This document shows positions 55,100 to 64,000 of a stretch of 64,000 nt of DNA, one piece after another. The number at the start of each line of letters is the position of its first letter. Position 1 is the first letter of the stretch. The translations under genes and the position numbers were made by a program. Source of the stretch: Clostridia bacterium. GTDB lineage: Bacteria > Bacillota > DSM-521 > Neomoorellales > Neomoorellaceae. The stretch spans positions 1-64,000 of the forward strand of contig JASKKH010000005.1 in the NCBI GenBank assembly GCA_030154265.1. The letters run 5' to 3'. The notes beneath the pieces were generated by a model. That model saw nothing but the letters and a program-made list of their open reading frames with translations. It searched no databases and was not told where the DNA came from.

Positions 55100-56365
55100 C
55101 TATAACCCCATTTTATATGCCATATCAACTAAGTTTAAAGAAGGAACTTGAGGACCTAATGTAGTTAAAGAAAAATGTTCTGCTTTAAATAGTTGCCTTG
55201 ATAGGGATTGTAAGTCCTCCTCTGTTACGGAATTCAATCGTTCTATTACCTCTTCAGCGGTAATTACCCTATTAAATGAAAGCTCGGTTTTGCCGAGACG
55301 ACTCATCCTTTGATTAACACTTTCCTGTCCTAAAAGTAAATTACCTCGAATTTGATCCTTAGTTCGTTTTAATTCAGCTGAGGTTATTCCCTCATTTTTA
55401 AGAGAAGCTATTTCCTTTAATATTAAACTCACTACCTTCTCAAAATTTTTAGGACTAGTTGCTGCATAAATAGTTAATAAACCACAGTCTACAAAACTTG
55501 AATGATAAGAATAAACCGAATAAGCTAAAGCCTGCTCCTCACGGATTGATTGGAAAAGCCTGGAGCTTAACCCCCCACCAAGTATGTTATTTAAAGCTTG
55601 CACAGAATAAATAGAATCATTCTGCTGAGAAAATCCAGGAACACCCAGACAAATCTGAACCTGTTCCGTATCTTTTATATTTATACTTACCTGGGATTTA
55701 TTTTCTGGTGCTGTAAATAAGGAACTTTTCCCAGGGCAAGATTTCTGGCCAAAAGTGGTATTTAACTTTTGAACTAATTCCGAAGTATTAAACTTACCTG
55801 CAACTGCTAAAACAATATTTTCACTATTATATTGTTCTTTATAGTATTGATAAATAGATTTCCTGTTTAAAGAAGAAACTGTTTGATAATTTCCTAGAAT
55901 AGGGCGCCCAAGTGGATGCCCCGGCCAAACAGTTTTAGCAAAAAGATCGTGAATTAACTCATCAGGGGTATCCTCATACATATTAATTTCTTCTAAGATA
56001 ACCCTTTTCTCTTTTTCAATATCCTCTTCTGCTAAATTGGAATTAAATAACATATCACTTAAAATATCTAAAGCTAAATCGAGGTGTTCTGATAAAACAC
56101 GACTATAAAAACACGTATACTCTTTTGTAGTAAAGGCATTTATTATACCACCAACTGCTTCAAGTTGCTCCACTATATCTCGAGCAGTACGTTTACTAGT
56201 ACCTTTAAATAATAAATGTTCAATGAAATGAGCAACACCCTGAATACTCTCTTCTTCATTACGAGAACCCGTTTTTACCCAAACGCCTACAGCAACCGAA
56301 TTAACAAAGGGAATTTCTTCAGCCACAACCCTAATATTATTATCAAGGGTTTCTTTAAAATACAT
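55100..56365 (-). CDS. M16-family zinc peptidase (YmxG/processing-peptidase type)
   Basis: 421 residues. Inverted zinc motif HFIEH at 46-50 in GVAHFIEHLLFKGT, with the downstream glutamate about 76 residues later in EEINMYEDTPDELIHD; the C-terminal half has GLSSRLFQSIREEQALAYSVYS. Family members degrade peptides; in Firmicutes this gene (ymxG/mlpA) lies between pnp and the dap region, as here. Cytoplasmic, no signal peptide. Substrate unknown. Confidence 0.93.
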   Translation of the reverse strand: MYFKETLDNNIRVVAEEIPFVNSVAVGVWVKTGSRNEEESIQGVAHFIEHLLFKGTSKRTARDIVEQLEAVGGIINAFTTKEYTCFYSRVLSEHLDLALDILSDMLFNSNLAEEDIEKEKRVILEEINMYEDTPDELIHDLFAKTVWPGHPLGRPILGNYQTVSSLNRKSIYQYYKEQYNSENIVLAVAGKFNTSELVQKLNTTFGQKSCPGKSSLFTAPENKSQVSINIKDTEQVQICLGVPGFSQQNDSIYSVQALNNILGGGLSSRLFQSIREEQALAYSVYSYHSSFVDCGLLTIYAATSPKNFEKVVSLILKEIASLKNEGITSAELKRTKDQIRGNLLLGQESVNQRMSRLGKTELSFNRVITAEEVIERLNSVTEEDLQSLSRQLFKAEHFSLTTLGPQVPSLNLVDMAYKMGL

Positions 56366-56397
56366 CAGTTTCCCCCTAACTCTTTATAAGCTATGTT

Positions 56398-57519
56398 CTA
56401 TTTCTCAACTACTTCTTTTACCCCTAGATGTAATTTTGACCACCAAGGTTTAGCTTCTACATTCCGAATAGAGACTAAAGGTACAGTCTCTACTTCCTTT
56501 CCCTTAAAAAATATACTAACCTTTCCTATCTCTTGCCCCTTTTTAATAGGTGCCTTAACTACATCTGGCAAGAAAACCTTTTTTTCTAAAAATTCGGCCT
56601 CATCCATCTTAACAGTAAAACCTGAGGTTCTGACTGGAGTTACGCCAATACTTTGAACTTCTCCATTTTTAATATTAACTTTTCTAATTTCCTCTCCTGC
56701 CTTAACTATCTCTGCATATGAATTATTAAAGCCATAGTCTAATAGTTTTTTGGTATCTAAAAAACGATCTGAACTACCTAAAACAACAGAAATTAATTCG
56801 CGTCCTTGTCTATTCGCTGAACCTACTAAACATTGACCAGCAGCTACTGTGGTTCCTGTTTTAACCCCATTGGCTCCAGGATAATTACCTAATAGACTAT
56901 TAGTATTATATAAAAACCTCACTCCCTCAGGATGAGGAATTGTATCTTCTACTGTTGATACTATTTTTCTAAATATAGCATTCTTCATGGCATAACGTGC
57001 CATTAAAGCTAAATCATAAGCACTTGAATAGTGACCTGTTTCTGTTAGACCATGAGGGTTTTTAAAATTAGTATTTAAAGCCCCTATTAACTTTGCTTTA
57101 CGGTTCATAAGTAAGGCGAAACCTTCTTCTGAGCCACCTATACTTTCAGCAATAGCTACAGTGGCATCATTACCAGAATTCATTAGAGCACCTTTTATTA
57201 AATCTTTTAACTTAAGTACTTCTCCCTCTCTTAAATAAATACTTGAACCCTCAGTATTGGCAGCATATCTACTTACTTTAACGGGCTTTTCTAAATCACC
57301 TAACTCTAATGCTAGAATCGCAGTCATAATTTTAGTAGTACTCGCAGGTGGTCTCTTTTCTTTAGCCCTATGTTGATAAATTATCTGTCCTGTCTCGCTT
57401 TCAATTAAAACAGCTGAAGGTGCTGTAATATAGGGCTCTGAAGCCCATGCTAACCCAAAATTAAAAAAACATAAGAGACTTATAATTATTGTAAAGCTAA
57501 CATTAACTATACGTCTCAT
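56398..57519 (-). CDS. dacF: D-alanyl-D-alanine carboxypeptidase (DacF/PBP5 type)
   Basis: Trims peptidoglycan pentapeptides. 373 residues: signal peptide about 1-27 ending in LAWA, then the active-site motifs S60-T-T-K63, S115-G-N117 and K220-T-G, and a C-terminal PBP5 beta-domain with a final amphipathic segment that should tether it to the membrane. DacF-type by neighbourhood and size; sporulation control is not shown by sequence. ATG at 57519. Confidence 0.93.
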   Translation of the reverse strand: MRRIVNVSFTIIISLLCFFNFGLAWASEPYITAPSAVLIESETGQIIYQHRAKEKRPPASTTKIMTAILALELGDLEKPVKVSRYAANTEGSSIYLREGEVLKLKDLIKGALMNSGNDATVAIAESIGGSEEGFALLMNRKAKLIGALNTNFKNPHGLTETGHYSSAYDLALMARYAMKNAIFRKIVSTVEDTIPHPEGVRFLYNTNSLLGNYPGANGVKTGTTVAAGQCLVGSANRQGRELISVVLGSSDRFLDTKKLLDYGFNNSYAEIVKAGEEIRKVNIKNGEVQSIGVTPVRTSGFTVKMDEAEFLEKKVFLPDVVKAPIKKGQEIGKVSIFFKGKEVETVPLVSIRNVEAKPWWSKLHLGVKEVVEK

Positions 57520-57606
57520 TTGGCTATCATCACTCCCATGAACCTCTTTTTTAGTAGTAATACCTTAACCACACTGCTTATTATGTCCGGGAATAGATAG
57601 CCTTAT

Positions 57607-57632
57607 AAAAAAACGGGTCTAATATACCCGTT
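57607..57632 (-). terminator. Intrinsic terminator after the deacetylase gene
   Basis: On the minus strand AACGGGT pairs with ACCCGTT (57612-57632), loop of seven, followed by a run of T (T7AT). It separates the deacetylase from dacF, which therefore needs its own promoter in 57520-57606. Confidence 0.88.
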
Positions 57633-57640
57633 AATATCCG

Positions 57641-58357
57641 TTACAATACTTCAGAAGTTGTTACCAATTTATAACCTCTTTGTTTAAGTTGCTTTATAAG
57701 TTCTGGCATGGCCTTACTTGTAGGTTCAGTAGGATGAAGCAAAACAATTGCCCCATTCATACACTTAGGTACAACTGTTTGAATTATATCTTCGGGTTGA
57801 GTATTAGGAAGATAATCCCCAGTGTTAATTGTCCACATAATAAATTTATAACCCAAGTCAGTAGCAGCCTCTACCACATGGGGTTTACTTTCGCCATAAG
57901 GAGGAGAAAATAAAACCGGTTTTTTATTAGTAATAGATACTATAGTTTCTTCTCCTTGTTTTATATCCTTACGATTTTCTTCTCTGCTAAGATTGTCTGG
58001 GTGAGGATGACTCTGGCCATGATTACCAATTTCATGACCTTCGGCTACCATTTTAAGTATCAAATCGCGGTTTTCTTGGGCCCATTGACCAGTGGGAAAA
58101 AAAGTAGCCTTTGCATCTGCCTTTTTTAGAGCAGCTAGAATATCTGGTAGATATTCTTCTCCCCAATCAATAGTAAAGGTAAGGGCCACTTTCTTATGAT
58201 TCTGATTACCCTGGTAAATAGGCTGGGTTTTCATCGTCGGTACTGTAGCTCCATTGAACCATCGCCAACCTAAGAAACACATGCCAATAAATAGTATTAA
58301 AGCTGCAAGAAAACCACATCTACGTAACCATTGACGACTGTAGTAGAACACATACAT
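57641..58357 (-). CDS. Polysaccharide deacetylase family protein (PdaB/YlxY-like)
   Basis: 238 residues: N-terminal membrane anchor or signal (about 15-33, LAALILFIGMCFLG), then a CE4 NodB domain. Motif 1 is ALTFTIDWGEEYLP, where classical deacetylases have TFDDG; the second Asp is replaced, as in PdaB-type proteins. Motif 2 is GNHGQSHPH and motif 3 SPPYGES. The substrate is likely peptidoglycan but activity is uncertain given motif 1. Start ATG at 58357 lies inside a 13-bp inverted repeat. Confidence 0.87.
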   Translation of the reverse strand: MYVFYYSRQWLRRCGFLAALILFIGMCFLGWRWFNGATVPTMKTQPIYQGNQNHKKVALTFTIDWGEEYLPDILAALKKADAKATFFPTGQWAQENRDLILKMVAEGHEIGNHGQSHPHPDNLSREENRKDIKQGEETIVSITNKKPVLFSPPYGESKPHVVEAATDLGYKFIMWTINTGDYLPNTQPEDIIQTVVPKCMNGAIVLLHPTEPTSKAMPELIKQLKQRGYKLVTTSEVL

Positions 58358-58396
58358 TGATTAACACCACCTTATTAGTAATCTTAATCAATGTAT
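58352..58396 (-). promoter_or_regulatory. Perfect 13-bp dyad enclosing the deacetylase ribosome site
   Basis: ATACATTGATTAA (58352-58364) and TTAATCAATGTAT (58384-58396) are perfect inverted repeats 19 bases apart. In the mRNA the second arm contains the ATG start of the deacetylase and the loop holds AAGGTGGTG. It could be an RNA switch or a repressor operator. The pairing can be extended by A-U, C-G and G-U pairs. Confidence 0.7.
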
Positions 58397-58419
58397 ATGC
58401 CTTTTCCCAGTCACTCAGA

Positions 58420-60636
58420 CTACCGTTGCTTACGGCTACGATTAATACCTACGCGATTGGAAGGTTGGTTTGAACGAGGTGAACCTGTTTGATTTAATGC
58501 TTCTTTACGGGAAAGTCTTAATCTTCCCTGTGGATCATAACCGATTGATTTTACAAGTATATAATCTCCCTCTCTGACAACATCTTCTACTCTTTCTACC
58601 CTCTCATTTGATAATTGTGATATATGTACTAATCCTTCCTTACCAGGCATGCCAAAAAAACCTGGAACTACTTCTACAAATGCACCATAATCAGTCACCC
58701 TAGTAACCTTACCATTATAAACTTTACCTTTTTCAATGTCCTGGGTGAGAGCTTGGATAATTTTTAAAGCTTTTTGTCCCGCTACGGCATCAGCAGAAGC
58801 AATAAATACTCGTCCATCATCTTCGACATCTATACTGACACCAGTTTCTTCTATTATCTTTTTAATAATCTTACCACCGGGGCCTATAATGTCACGTATT
58901 TTGTCAGGTTCAATGTTAATAGCTATCATTTTGGGTGCATAAGGCGATAATTCCTTACGTGGCTCAGGTATAACTTCCAACATTTTTTCTAGAATGTGTA
59001 ATCGGCCACGCCGTGCTTGTTCTAATGCACGTTCTAAAATAGGTTTATCAATACCATCAATTTTTATATCCATTTGTAATGCAGTAATACCTTTTTCTGT
59101 CCCTGCTACTTTAAAGTCCATATCTCCAAAGGCATCTTCAACACCTTGGATATCGGTAAGAATAGCAACCTGATCGTTTTCTTTAATTAATCCCATTGCG
59201 ACTCCAGTTACAGGTGCTTTAATAGGTACTCCTGCATCCATTAAAGCAAGTGTACTACCACAAACACTACCCATTGATGTAGAACCATTTGAACCTAATA
59301 CTTCCGAAACTAGACGAATTGCATATGGAAATTCTTTCTCAGATGGTATCATAGGTTCAAGAGCCCTTTCTGCTAAAGCCCCATGACCAATTTCTCTTCG
59401 TCCAGGAGCACGAATAGGCCGTGCCTCACCAACACTATAGGGAGGGAAGTTGTAATGGTGCATATAACGTTTAGTTTCATCAACACCCAAGTCATCCAGT
59501 ATTTGTTCATCGCTAACTGGTCCAAGGGTTGTTACTGTCAAAACTTGAGTTTCACCCCTATTAAAAAGACCAGACCCATGGGTTCTAGATAAAACTCCTA
59601 CTTCACAACTAATGGGGCGTACTTCTTCTAATGTCCTTCCATCAATTCGTATTCCTTTTTCAAGAACCATTTTGCGAACAAGCTCTTTTTCGATTTTCCC
59701 AATTAATTCTTTAACCAGTTTAAGTACATTTACATCTTCACCTATCTCAGGTTGTCCTTCTAATATTTGATTAATTATTTTTTCACGAACCTCTTCGAAC
59801 TTCTGCTCTCTTTCTTTTTTTGCCCATCTTTCCTCACTACTACGTTTGATTACTTCTTCTAGTAATGGAGTTGCTATTCCACGAACCTGAGCCGCTTGTT
59901 CTGGCTCTAATTCTTGAACTAGAACCTCAGGTTTTTCTTTAGCTAAACCCATATTTAAGGCCTCGACCCTAAATTCATTAATAAAATCAACAATACGCTT
60001 AATTTCTTCATGACCATGGATAATACATTGAAGCATAACATCTTCCGGTACTTCTTTAGCTCCAGCTTCGACCATCATAACAGCTGTAGATGTACCAGCT
60101 ACTGAAAGATGTAATATATTCTTTTCTTGTTCATCTAAAGTAGGATTAATTATAGGTTTATTATCTACTAATCCTACATTTACCGCTCCTATAGGTCCAT
60201 CAAAAGGTATGTCAGCCAAGCTAAGAGCTGCAGAAGCCCCAATAATACTAACAATATTAGGTGGACAATCCTGATCTACCGACATTACTGTTGCGACGAT
60301 GTGAACATCATTGCGATATGATTTTGGGAATAAAGGACGAATAGGACGATCGATTAATCTAGCAGATAGTATTGCTTTTTCACTAGGACGACCTTCTCTT
60401 TTAATAAACCCTCCCGGTATTTTACCTGCTGCATAAAGCCTTTCCTCATAATCAACTGTAAGGGGAAAGAAATCAATGCCTTCCCGTGGTTCAGCTGAAG
60501 CAGTTGCTGTAACCAAAACCATGGTACCACCATAAGTCACCATCACAGCACCATTAGCCTGCTTAGCTAAACGTCCAGTTTCAAGTGTTAAATCACGACC
60601 AGCAACAGAGAGGGTTTTACGTAATACCCTTTGCAT
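58420..60636 (-). CDS. pnp: Polyribonucleotide nucleotidyltransferase (PNPase)
   Basis: 3'-5' phosphorolytic exoribonuclease of about 738 residues: two RNase PH domains ([38 protein letters not shown] and [16 protein letters not shown]), KH domain ([15 protein letters not shown]) and S1 domain ([15 protein letters not shown]), then a basic tail. GTG (60639) and ATG (60636) are adjacent; an in-frame TGA lies just upstream. Normal order after rpsO. Confidence 0.98.
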   Translation of the reverse strand: MQRVLRKTLSVAGRDLTLETGRLAKQANGAVMVTYGGTMVLVTATASAEPREGIDFFPLTVDYEERLYAAGKIPGGFIKREGRPSEKAILSARLIDRPIRPLFPKSYRNDVHIVATVMSVDQDCPPNIVSIIGASAALSLADIPFDGPIGAVNVGLVDNKPIINPTLDEQEKNILHLSVAGTSTAVMMVEAGAKEVPEDVMLQCIIHGHEEIKRIVDFINEFRVEALNMGLAKEKPEVLVQELEPEQAAQVRGIATPLLEEVIKRSSEERWAKKEREQKFEEVREKIINQILEGQPEIGEDVNVLKLVKELIGKIEKELVRKMVLEKGIRIDGRTLEEVRPISCEVGVLSRTHGSGLFNRGETQVLTVTTLGPVSDEQILDDLGVDETKRYMHHYNFPPYSVGEARPIRAPGRREIGHGALAERALEPMIPSEKEFPYAIRLVSEVLGSNGSTSMGSVCGSTLALMDAGVPIKAPVTGVAMGLIKENDQVAILTDIQGVEDAFGDMDFKVAGTEKGITALQMDIKIDGIDKPILERALEQARRGRLHILEKMLEVIPEPRKELSPYAPKMIAINIEPDKIRDIIGPGGKIIKKIIEETGVSIDVEDDGRVFIASADAVAGQKALKIIQALTQDIEKGKVYNGKVTRVTDYGAFVEVVPGFFGMPGKEGLVHISQLSNERVERVEDVVREGDYILVKSIGYDPQGRLRLSRKEALNQTGSPRSNQPSNRVGINRSRKQR

Positions 60637-60756
60637 CACAGTTCAAAGTATCCTCCTCTACTTTATCTACTTATCCTTAAAGTTAGACACTCTTTCGACA
60701 TTTGTTATAGTATTTCCTTCCAACACTTCCTAAAATACTTTTTACATGTAAATTAT

Positions 60757-60787
60757 AATAAAAAAGGAAGCGGTTGAAGCCGCTCCC
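60757..60787 (-). terminator. Intrinsic terminator after rpsO
   Basis: On the minus strand GGGAGCGG pairs with CCGCTTCC (one G-U), short loop, then TTTTTTATTATAATTT. It lies six bases beyond the rpsO stop; the following 60640-60756 presumably holds the pnp promoter. Confidence 0.88.
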
Positions 60788-60792
60788 CAAAA

Positions 60793-61062
60793 TTAACGCC
60801 TTAATCCAAGGGCTTGAATTATTTGACGATAACGCTCTATGTCCTTATCGCGTAAATAGTTAAGTAAGCCACGTCGCTTACCAACCATTTTGAGCAACCC
60901 TCTGCGCGAATGATGGTCCTTATGGTGCTTTTTTAGATGTTCTGTTAGCTCTGTAATCCTCTCAGTTAGAATAGCTATTTGTACTTCAGGTGAACCAGTA
61001 TCACCTTCATGAGTTTGATAACGAGAGATAATTTCTCTTTTTTTAGCTGCGTCTAAGGCCAT
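60793..61062 (-). CDS. rpsO: 30S ribosomal protein S15
   Basis: 89 residues: [35 protein letters not shown] and the basic [21 protein letters not shown] region that binds 16S rRNA. A TTG one codon earlier is possible, but ATG at 61062, six bases after GGAGGTGA, gives the exact family length. Confidence 0.99.
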   Translation of the reverse strand: MALDAAKKREIISRYQTHEGDTGSPEVQIAILTERITELTEHLKKHHKDHHSRRGLLKMVGKRRGLLNYLRDKDIERYRQIIQALGLRR

Positions 61063-61079
61063 CAATCTTCACCTCCTTT

Positions 61080-61145
61080 ATCCCTATAATCCCCATGACC
61101 AAGAAAGGCGTCGGAGACTCGCCAATCCTCGTCTTAGGTTCACAT
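61080..61145 (-). promoter_or_regulatory. rpsO leader, possible S15 binding site
   Basis: The untranslated leader contains GGCGAGTCTCCGACGCC, a stem of GGCG with CGCC, and flanking complementary pieces, reminiscent of the S15 autoregulatory leaders of Firmicutes. I could not fold it; the assignment is from recognition and position. Confidence 0.5.
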
Positions 61146-61155
61146 ATCAGAATAT

Positions 61156-61184
61156 ATTATAGGATAGAATAAAACCAAAAGCAA
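61156..61184 (-). promoter_or_regulatory. Promoter of rpsO
   Basis: -10 TATAAT (61156-61161) with -35 TTGCTT (61179-61184) at 17-base spacing on the minus strand. Predicted transcription start near 61150. Confidence 0.7.
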
Positions 61185-61195
61185 CAACAATTAGC

Positions 61196-61432
61196 TTATT
61201 TACCTATAATAGTAATTACCAAACGCCCAGCAAAGACATCCTTTGCAACTATGTCAAAAAATCGCCCTGAGCTAGCTGTAAACCCCCGAAAGCGTGTTGC
61301 CGTAGGTATATAGCCAGGAATACTCTTAGCAGCAGCACGTATGTCACTTTCGCTAATTTGTTCCTGACGTAATTCTTGTAAACGCTTCCTAGCATGAGCG
61401 GTAATTAATATTTTCATCGTTACCAGCCCCAT
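61196..61432 (-). CDS. Small DUF4258-like protein, unknown function
   Basis: 78 residues (73 from the internal ATG at 61417). MKILITAHARKRLQELR followed by ISESDIRAA and a C-terminal strand pattern (FFDIVAKDVFAGRLVITIIG) resembles DUF4258 proteins, which have a RelE-like fold. No antitoxin partner is adjacent, so a toxin role is not supported. It lies between ribF and the rpsO promoter. Confidence 0.6.
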   Translation of the reverse strand: MGLVTMKILITAHARKRLQELRQEQISESDIRAAAKSIPGYIPTATRFRGFTASSGRFFDIVAKDVFAGRLVITIIGK

Positions 61433-61517
61433 TCTACCATGACGAACTTATAAAAAAATTTTTTAATTTAATCCCTAATAAAGGTTAATATATCTTACGC
61501 CATGGTACATAGACTGG

Positions 61518-62477
61518 TTACGCTTGCCGATTTCCAAAGAAAATTAAATCTCTATCACCAAGTAAAATTTGCCTTGCCATTTCCTTGTCTTTTGATAATT
61601 GTGCTTTTAATTCTTCAACACTTGGGAATTTTTGTTCCGGACGTAAATAAGCTCTAAATTCTAACTCTATTTCCTGCCCATAAAGATTATCTTCAAAATC
61701 TATTAGGTGAGCTTCTATAGTGGCTGGTAAAGCAGAGCCAAAGGTAGGTCGGCGCCCTATATTAACCATAGCCTTTTGTTTCATTCCATTAACTTTAGCA
61801 AAACATGCATAAACACCATAAGCAGGTATTTTCATTTGTGGTAATACCTCTACATTAGCAGTAGGAAATCCTAATTTGCGCCCACGTTGGTCACCAGCAA
61901 CTACTTTACCAGAAAAAGTTGGCCAATAGCCTAATAAATCCTTTGCTAAAGTTATATTACCATTCTCTAAAGCATTACGAATAGTTGTACTGCTTACAGT
62001 TACTCCTTTATGAGTAACTGGTGGTACTACGTCTACTTTAAAATTAAACTTTTCTCCTAATTTTCGCAGTAATTTGGGAGTCCCAAGCCCCTTATTACCA
62101 AAAGTAAAATTAAAGCCTACGGTAATTAACCGCGGGCGATAACAAAACCATAGGATATCTTTAACAAAGGTATCAGGTTCTAAAACTGCCAGTTCTTTAG
62201 TAAAAGGAAGTAGAAATAAATGCTCAACACCTAAACTGGCAATCAACCTCACCTTTTGTTTGGGAGTTGTTAATAAGCCTGGAGACCTACCTTCAAGTAC
62301 CTCAACCGGATGTGGATTAAAAGTTATAACTACAGCTTTTCCTCCACTTATTTCAGCCTTTTGTACCATACTATTTATTAGACTTTGATGGCCCAAATGA
62401 ACACCATCAAAGTTACCCAGAGCTATACAACAACCTTTTAATGAAGCTTTTTCAGGCAATCCATTCCAAACCTGCAT
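61518..62477 (-). CDS. ribF: Bifunctional riboflavin kinase / FAD synthetase
   Basis: Makes FMN and FAD. 319 residues: N-terminal adenylyltransferase with ALGNFDGVHLGHQSLI and FSFNFG-like VGFNFTFGNKG, and SSTTIRNAL; C-terminal kinase with GRKLGFPTANV and MVNIGRRPTFG. ATG at 62477 after AAGGGG. 17 bases downstream of truB. Confidence 0.97.
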   Translation of the reverse strand: MQVWNGLPEKASLKGCCIALGNFDGVHLGHQSLINSMVQKAEISGGKAVVITFNPHPVEVLEGRSPGLLTTPKQKVRLIASLGVEHLFLLPFTKELAVLEPDTFVKDILWFCYRPRLITVGFNFTFGNKGLGTPKLLRKLGEKFNFKVDVVPPVTHKGVTVSSTTIRNALENGNITLAKDLLGYWPTFSGKVVAGDQRGRKLGFPTANVEVLPQMKIPAYGVYACFAKVNGMKQKAMVNIGRRPTFGSALPATIEAHLIDFEDNLYGQEIELEFRAYLRPEQKFPSVEELKAQLSKDKEMARQILLGDRDLIFFGNRQA

Positions 62478-62494
62478 TGGTTTTCCCCTTCGAC

Positions 62495-63409
62495 TTATTT
62501 AAAAACCTTTTTGGGTTTTAAACAGAGTTCATTATTTTTACTTTCTACTATACCAACCGCAAGTAACTTGCCTTGGGAGTTTTCTATCCGGACTAAATCT
62601 CCTAATTCTAGTTTACTTAATTTCTCACAACCTATCAAACTTATGGGAACCCCATTAATTATAGAAGTAATTTTTTCTTTCGTAACAATTACTCTAGGCA
62701 TAAAACTAATGCCAGTTGTAAGAGGTAAAATAAAATCCCATTTTTCCTTTTCTATACAATACTTTATTTCTTCTAGAGTCCAAGAATCTCCGACTTCAAA
62801 AACACCGGACTTAGAGCGAATTAATAAAGTCATGGTAGCTCCACAACCTAAATAGTTTCCCCAATCATCTCCCAATGTTCGGATATATGTTCCTTTGGAA
62901 CATGATACATCAGCAAGAACACGTATATAAGGTGACTCTCTCCACCACTTAATTATTTTAAACTTATGGATTGTAACTGTGCGTGAGGGTCTTTCAACTT
63001 CTACTCCTTGCCGAGCTAATTCATATAGACGCCTTCCCTTATAATGAACGGCAGAAAACATGGGAGGGGTTTGTTGAATTTCTCCTGTAAACAAATTCGC
63101 CGCTTTTTGAAGTTCTTCATAAGATATATGAGAACAATCTCGGCTGGATAAGACCCTTCCACTAATGTCCTGAGTATCAGTTCTAAGTCCAAGAAGAAAT
63201 TCAACACGATAAGTTTTCCCTTCACTCTGTATATATTCTAATAAACGAGTAGCTTTACCGATAGCGATTGGTAAAACTCCACATGCAAGAGGATCTAAAG
63301 TTCCTCCATGGCCAATTCTTTTTTCATTCAGAAGCCGCCTTAAAGCTTGTACAACGTCATGTGAAGTAAACCCAGGGGGTTTTAGTAAATTAATAAATCC
63401 CGTTAACAT
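62495..63409 (-). CDS. truB: tRNA pseudouridine-55 synthase
   Basis: 304 residues: INLLKPPGFTSHDVVQALRR, the catalytic Asp in GHGGTLDPLACGVLPIAIGKATRL, and SCSKGTYIRTLGDDWG. The C-terminal PUA-like end is present. ATG shares a base with the nrnA stop codon (TAATG), so the pair is coupled. Confidence 0.97.
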   Translation of the reverse strand: MLTGFINLLKPPGFTSHDVVQALRRLLNEKRIGHGGTLDPLACGVLPIAIGKATRLLEYIQSEGKTYRVEFLLGLRTDTQDISGRVLSSRDCSHISYEELQKAANLFTGEIQQTPPMFSAVHYKGRRLYELARQGVEVERPSRTVTIHKFKIIKWWRESPYIRVLADVSCSKGTYIRTLGDDWGNYLGCGATMTLLIRSKSGVFEVGDSWTLEEIKYCIEKEKWDFILPLTTGISFMPRVIVTKEKITSIINGVPISLIGCEKLSKLELGDLVRIENSQGKLLAVGIVESKNNELCLKPKKVFK

Positions 63410-64000
63410 TATAGAACCTCACCGACAGAGGAAACAACTTTTTTTATAACCGTTTCAAGGTCTCCTTTAATCGTACAACCTGCCGCTCTTTTATGACCAC
63501 CACCACCAAATTGTGCAGCTACCTTATCAACATCAACATTCTTCTTTGAACGAAAACTTACTTTTATCTGATTATCAGGCAATTCTCGGAACAAAAGACC
63601 AACTTCAACACCCTCGATACTACGTGGGTAATTGACCAAGCCCTCAGTATGTTGTAAAAGAGAACCTATTTTGTCTAAAACCTCTTGTGTAACACTCATC
63701 CATGCAACCTTACCATCATGAGAAAGTGTAAGAGTAGGTAATGCATGAGTTAAGAGCTTAATGCTGGATAAAGGTTTCCTTTCCCATAGATACTCACGAA
63801 TTAGAGGTATATCAGCACCTTGCTCCATAAGATTAGCTGCTAATCTTAGGGTTTTAGCTGTACAGTTCTCATATTGAAAAGAACCTGTATCCGTAGCCAA
63901 TCCAGTATAAAGACAAGTAGCAACCTCAGGTGTAATTGTCGCAGGTATTTTTAATAAAAGAGAATATATTATTTCTGCTGTTGCAGCTGCTTTACTGTCC
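63409..64000 (-). CDS. nrnA: Bifunctional oligoribonuclease/pAp phosphatase NrnA, 5' end outside window
   Basis: DHH/DHHA1 phosphoesterase that degrades very short RNAs and pAp. The frame stays open to the window edge (DSKAAATAEIIYSLL upstream of GLATDTGSF), so the start and the N-terminal DHH motif lie beyond 64000. Visible: LATDTGSFQYEN metal-site region and the C-terminal FGGGGHKRAAGC of DHHA1. The TTG at 63900 is internal, not the start. Confidence 0.93.
   Translation of the reverse strand, partial: DSKAAATAEIIYSLLLKIPATITPEVATCLYTGLATDTGSFQYENCTAKTLRLAANLMEQGADIPLIREYLWERKPLSSIKLLTHALPTLTLSHDGKVAWMSVTQEVLDKIGSLLQHTEGLVNYPRSIEGVEVGLLFRELPDNQIKVSFRSKKNVDVDKVAAQFGGGGHKRAAGCTIKGDLETVIKKVVSSVGEVL

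Noticed and set aside
61196-61432. A RelE-type toxin of a toxin-antitoxin pair
   Set aside because: Although the DUF4258-like fold is related, no antitoxin-like gene is adjacent on either side.

Overview
The window is an AT-rich, almost entirely chromosomal segment that most resembles an anaerobic endospore-forming Firmicute of the Clostridia (Peptococcaceae/Desulfotomaculum-like). The evidence is gene content and order: SpoVK-like AAA protein next to hfq-miaA-mutL-mutS-miaB, dipicolinate synthase (dpaA/dpaB), TepA-YlzJ, YlmC, a polysaccharide deacetylase beside pnp, and a complete oxygen-independent (cbi) cobalamin operon. TTG and GTG starts are very common. Nearly all genes lie on the minus strand; only the left edge, lexA, an insertion sequence and tepA-ylzJ are on the plus strand. 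No tRNA, rRNA or CRISPR was seen.

Layout. 1-0.8 kb is decaying accessory DNA: the tail of an IS30-family transposase, a rhodanese pseudogene and a palindrome-rich spacer. lexA follows with a LexA box over its promoter and converges on a PLP-lyase/SpoVK pair. 4-11 kb is hfq, miaA, mutL, mutS, miaB (tRNA modification and mismatch repair). 11-15.4 kb has a DUF151 nuclease-like protein, a PPC-domain protein, a HAD phosphatase, guaB and an EamA transporter. 15.4-31.3 kb is one long cobalamin operon (cobU-cbiDETFGHJCPBA-cobTS-pduX-cobD-cobC plus a small HTH gene) behind a promoter, a B12 riboswitch and a terminator. A degenerate IS (about 31.6-33.1 kb) separates it from PHP-ymdB-hypothetical-rny. 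37-47 kb carries recX-recA-thpR, an FtsH-like protease coupled to a membrane-anchored partner, rimO, rodZ-like, ftsK/spoIIIE and the divergent tepA-ylzJ. 47-54 kb has RNase J and a lysine-riboswitch operon dapB-dpaA-dpaB-asd-dapA, with a possible sigma-K promoter in front of dpaA. 54-64 kb is ylmC, a membrane protein, a dUTPase-like gene, an M16 peptidase, a PBP5-type carboxypeptidase, a PdaB/YlxY-like deacetylase, pnp, rpsO, ribF, truB and nrnA (cut by the window edge).

How they work together. The lysine operon makes dihydrodipicolinate and diverts it either to lysine/cell wall or, in the mother cell, to spore dipicolinate. The cob operon converts a methylated precorrin to cobalamin but lacks cbiL and a cobalt chelatase here. 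The most interesting observations are: (1) an FtsH-like protease that has lost its extracytoplasmic domain, coupled by a TAATG junction to a separate membrane protein with an outside domain; (2) dapB, whose essential N-terminus can only be reached from an ACG or ATT start, with a similar start conflict in rny; (3) two perfect hairpins that would hide the start codon of the deacetylase and the Shine-Dalgarno of a small membrane protein; (4) the lysine riboswitch and sporulation promoter layered on one operon.
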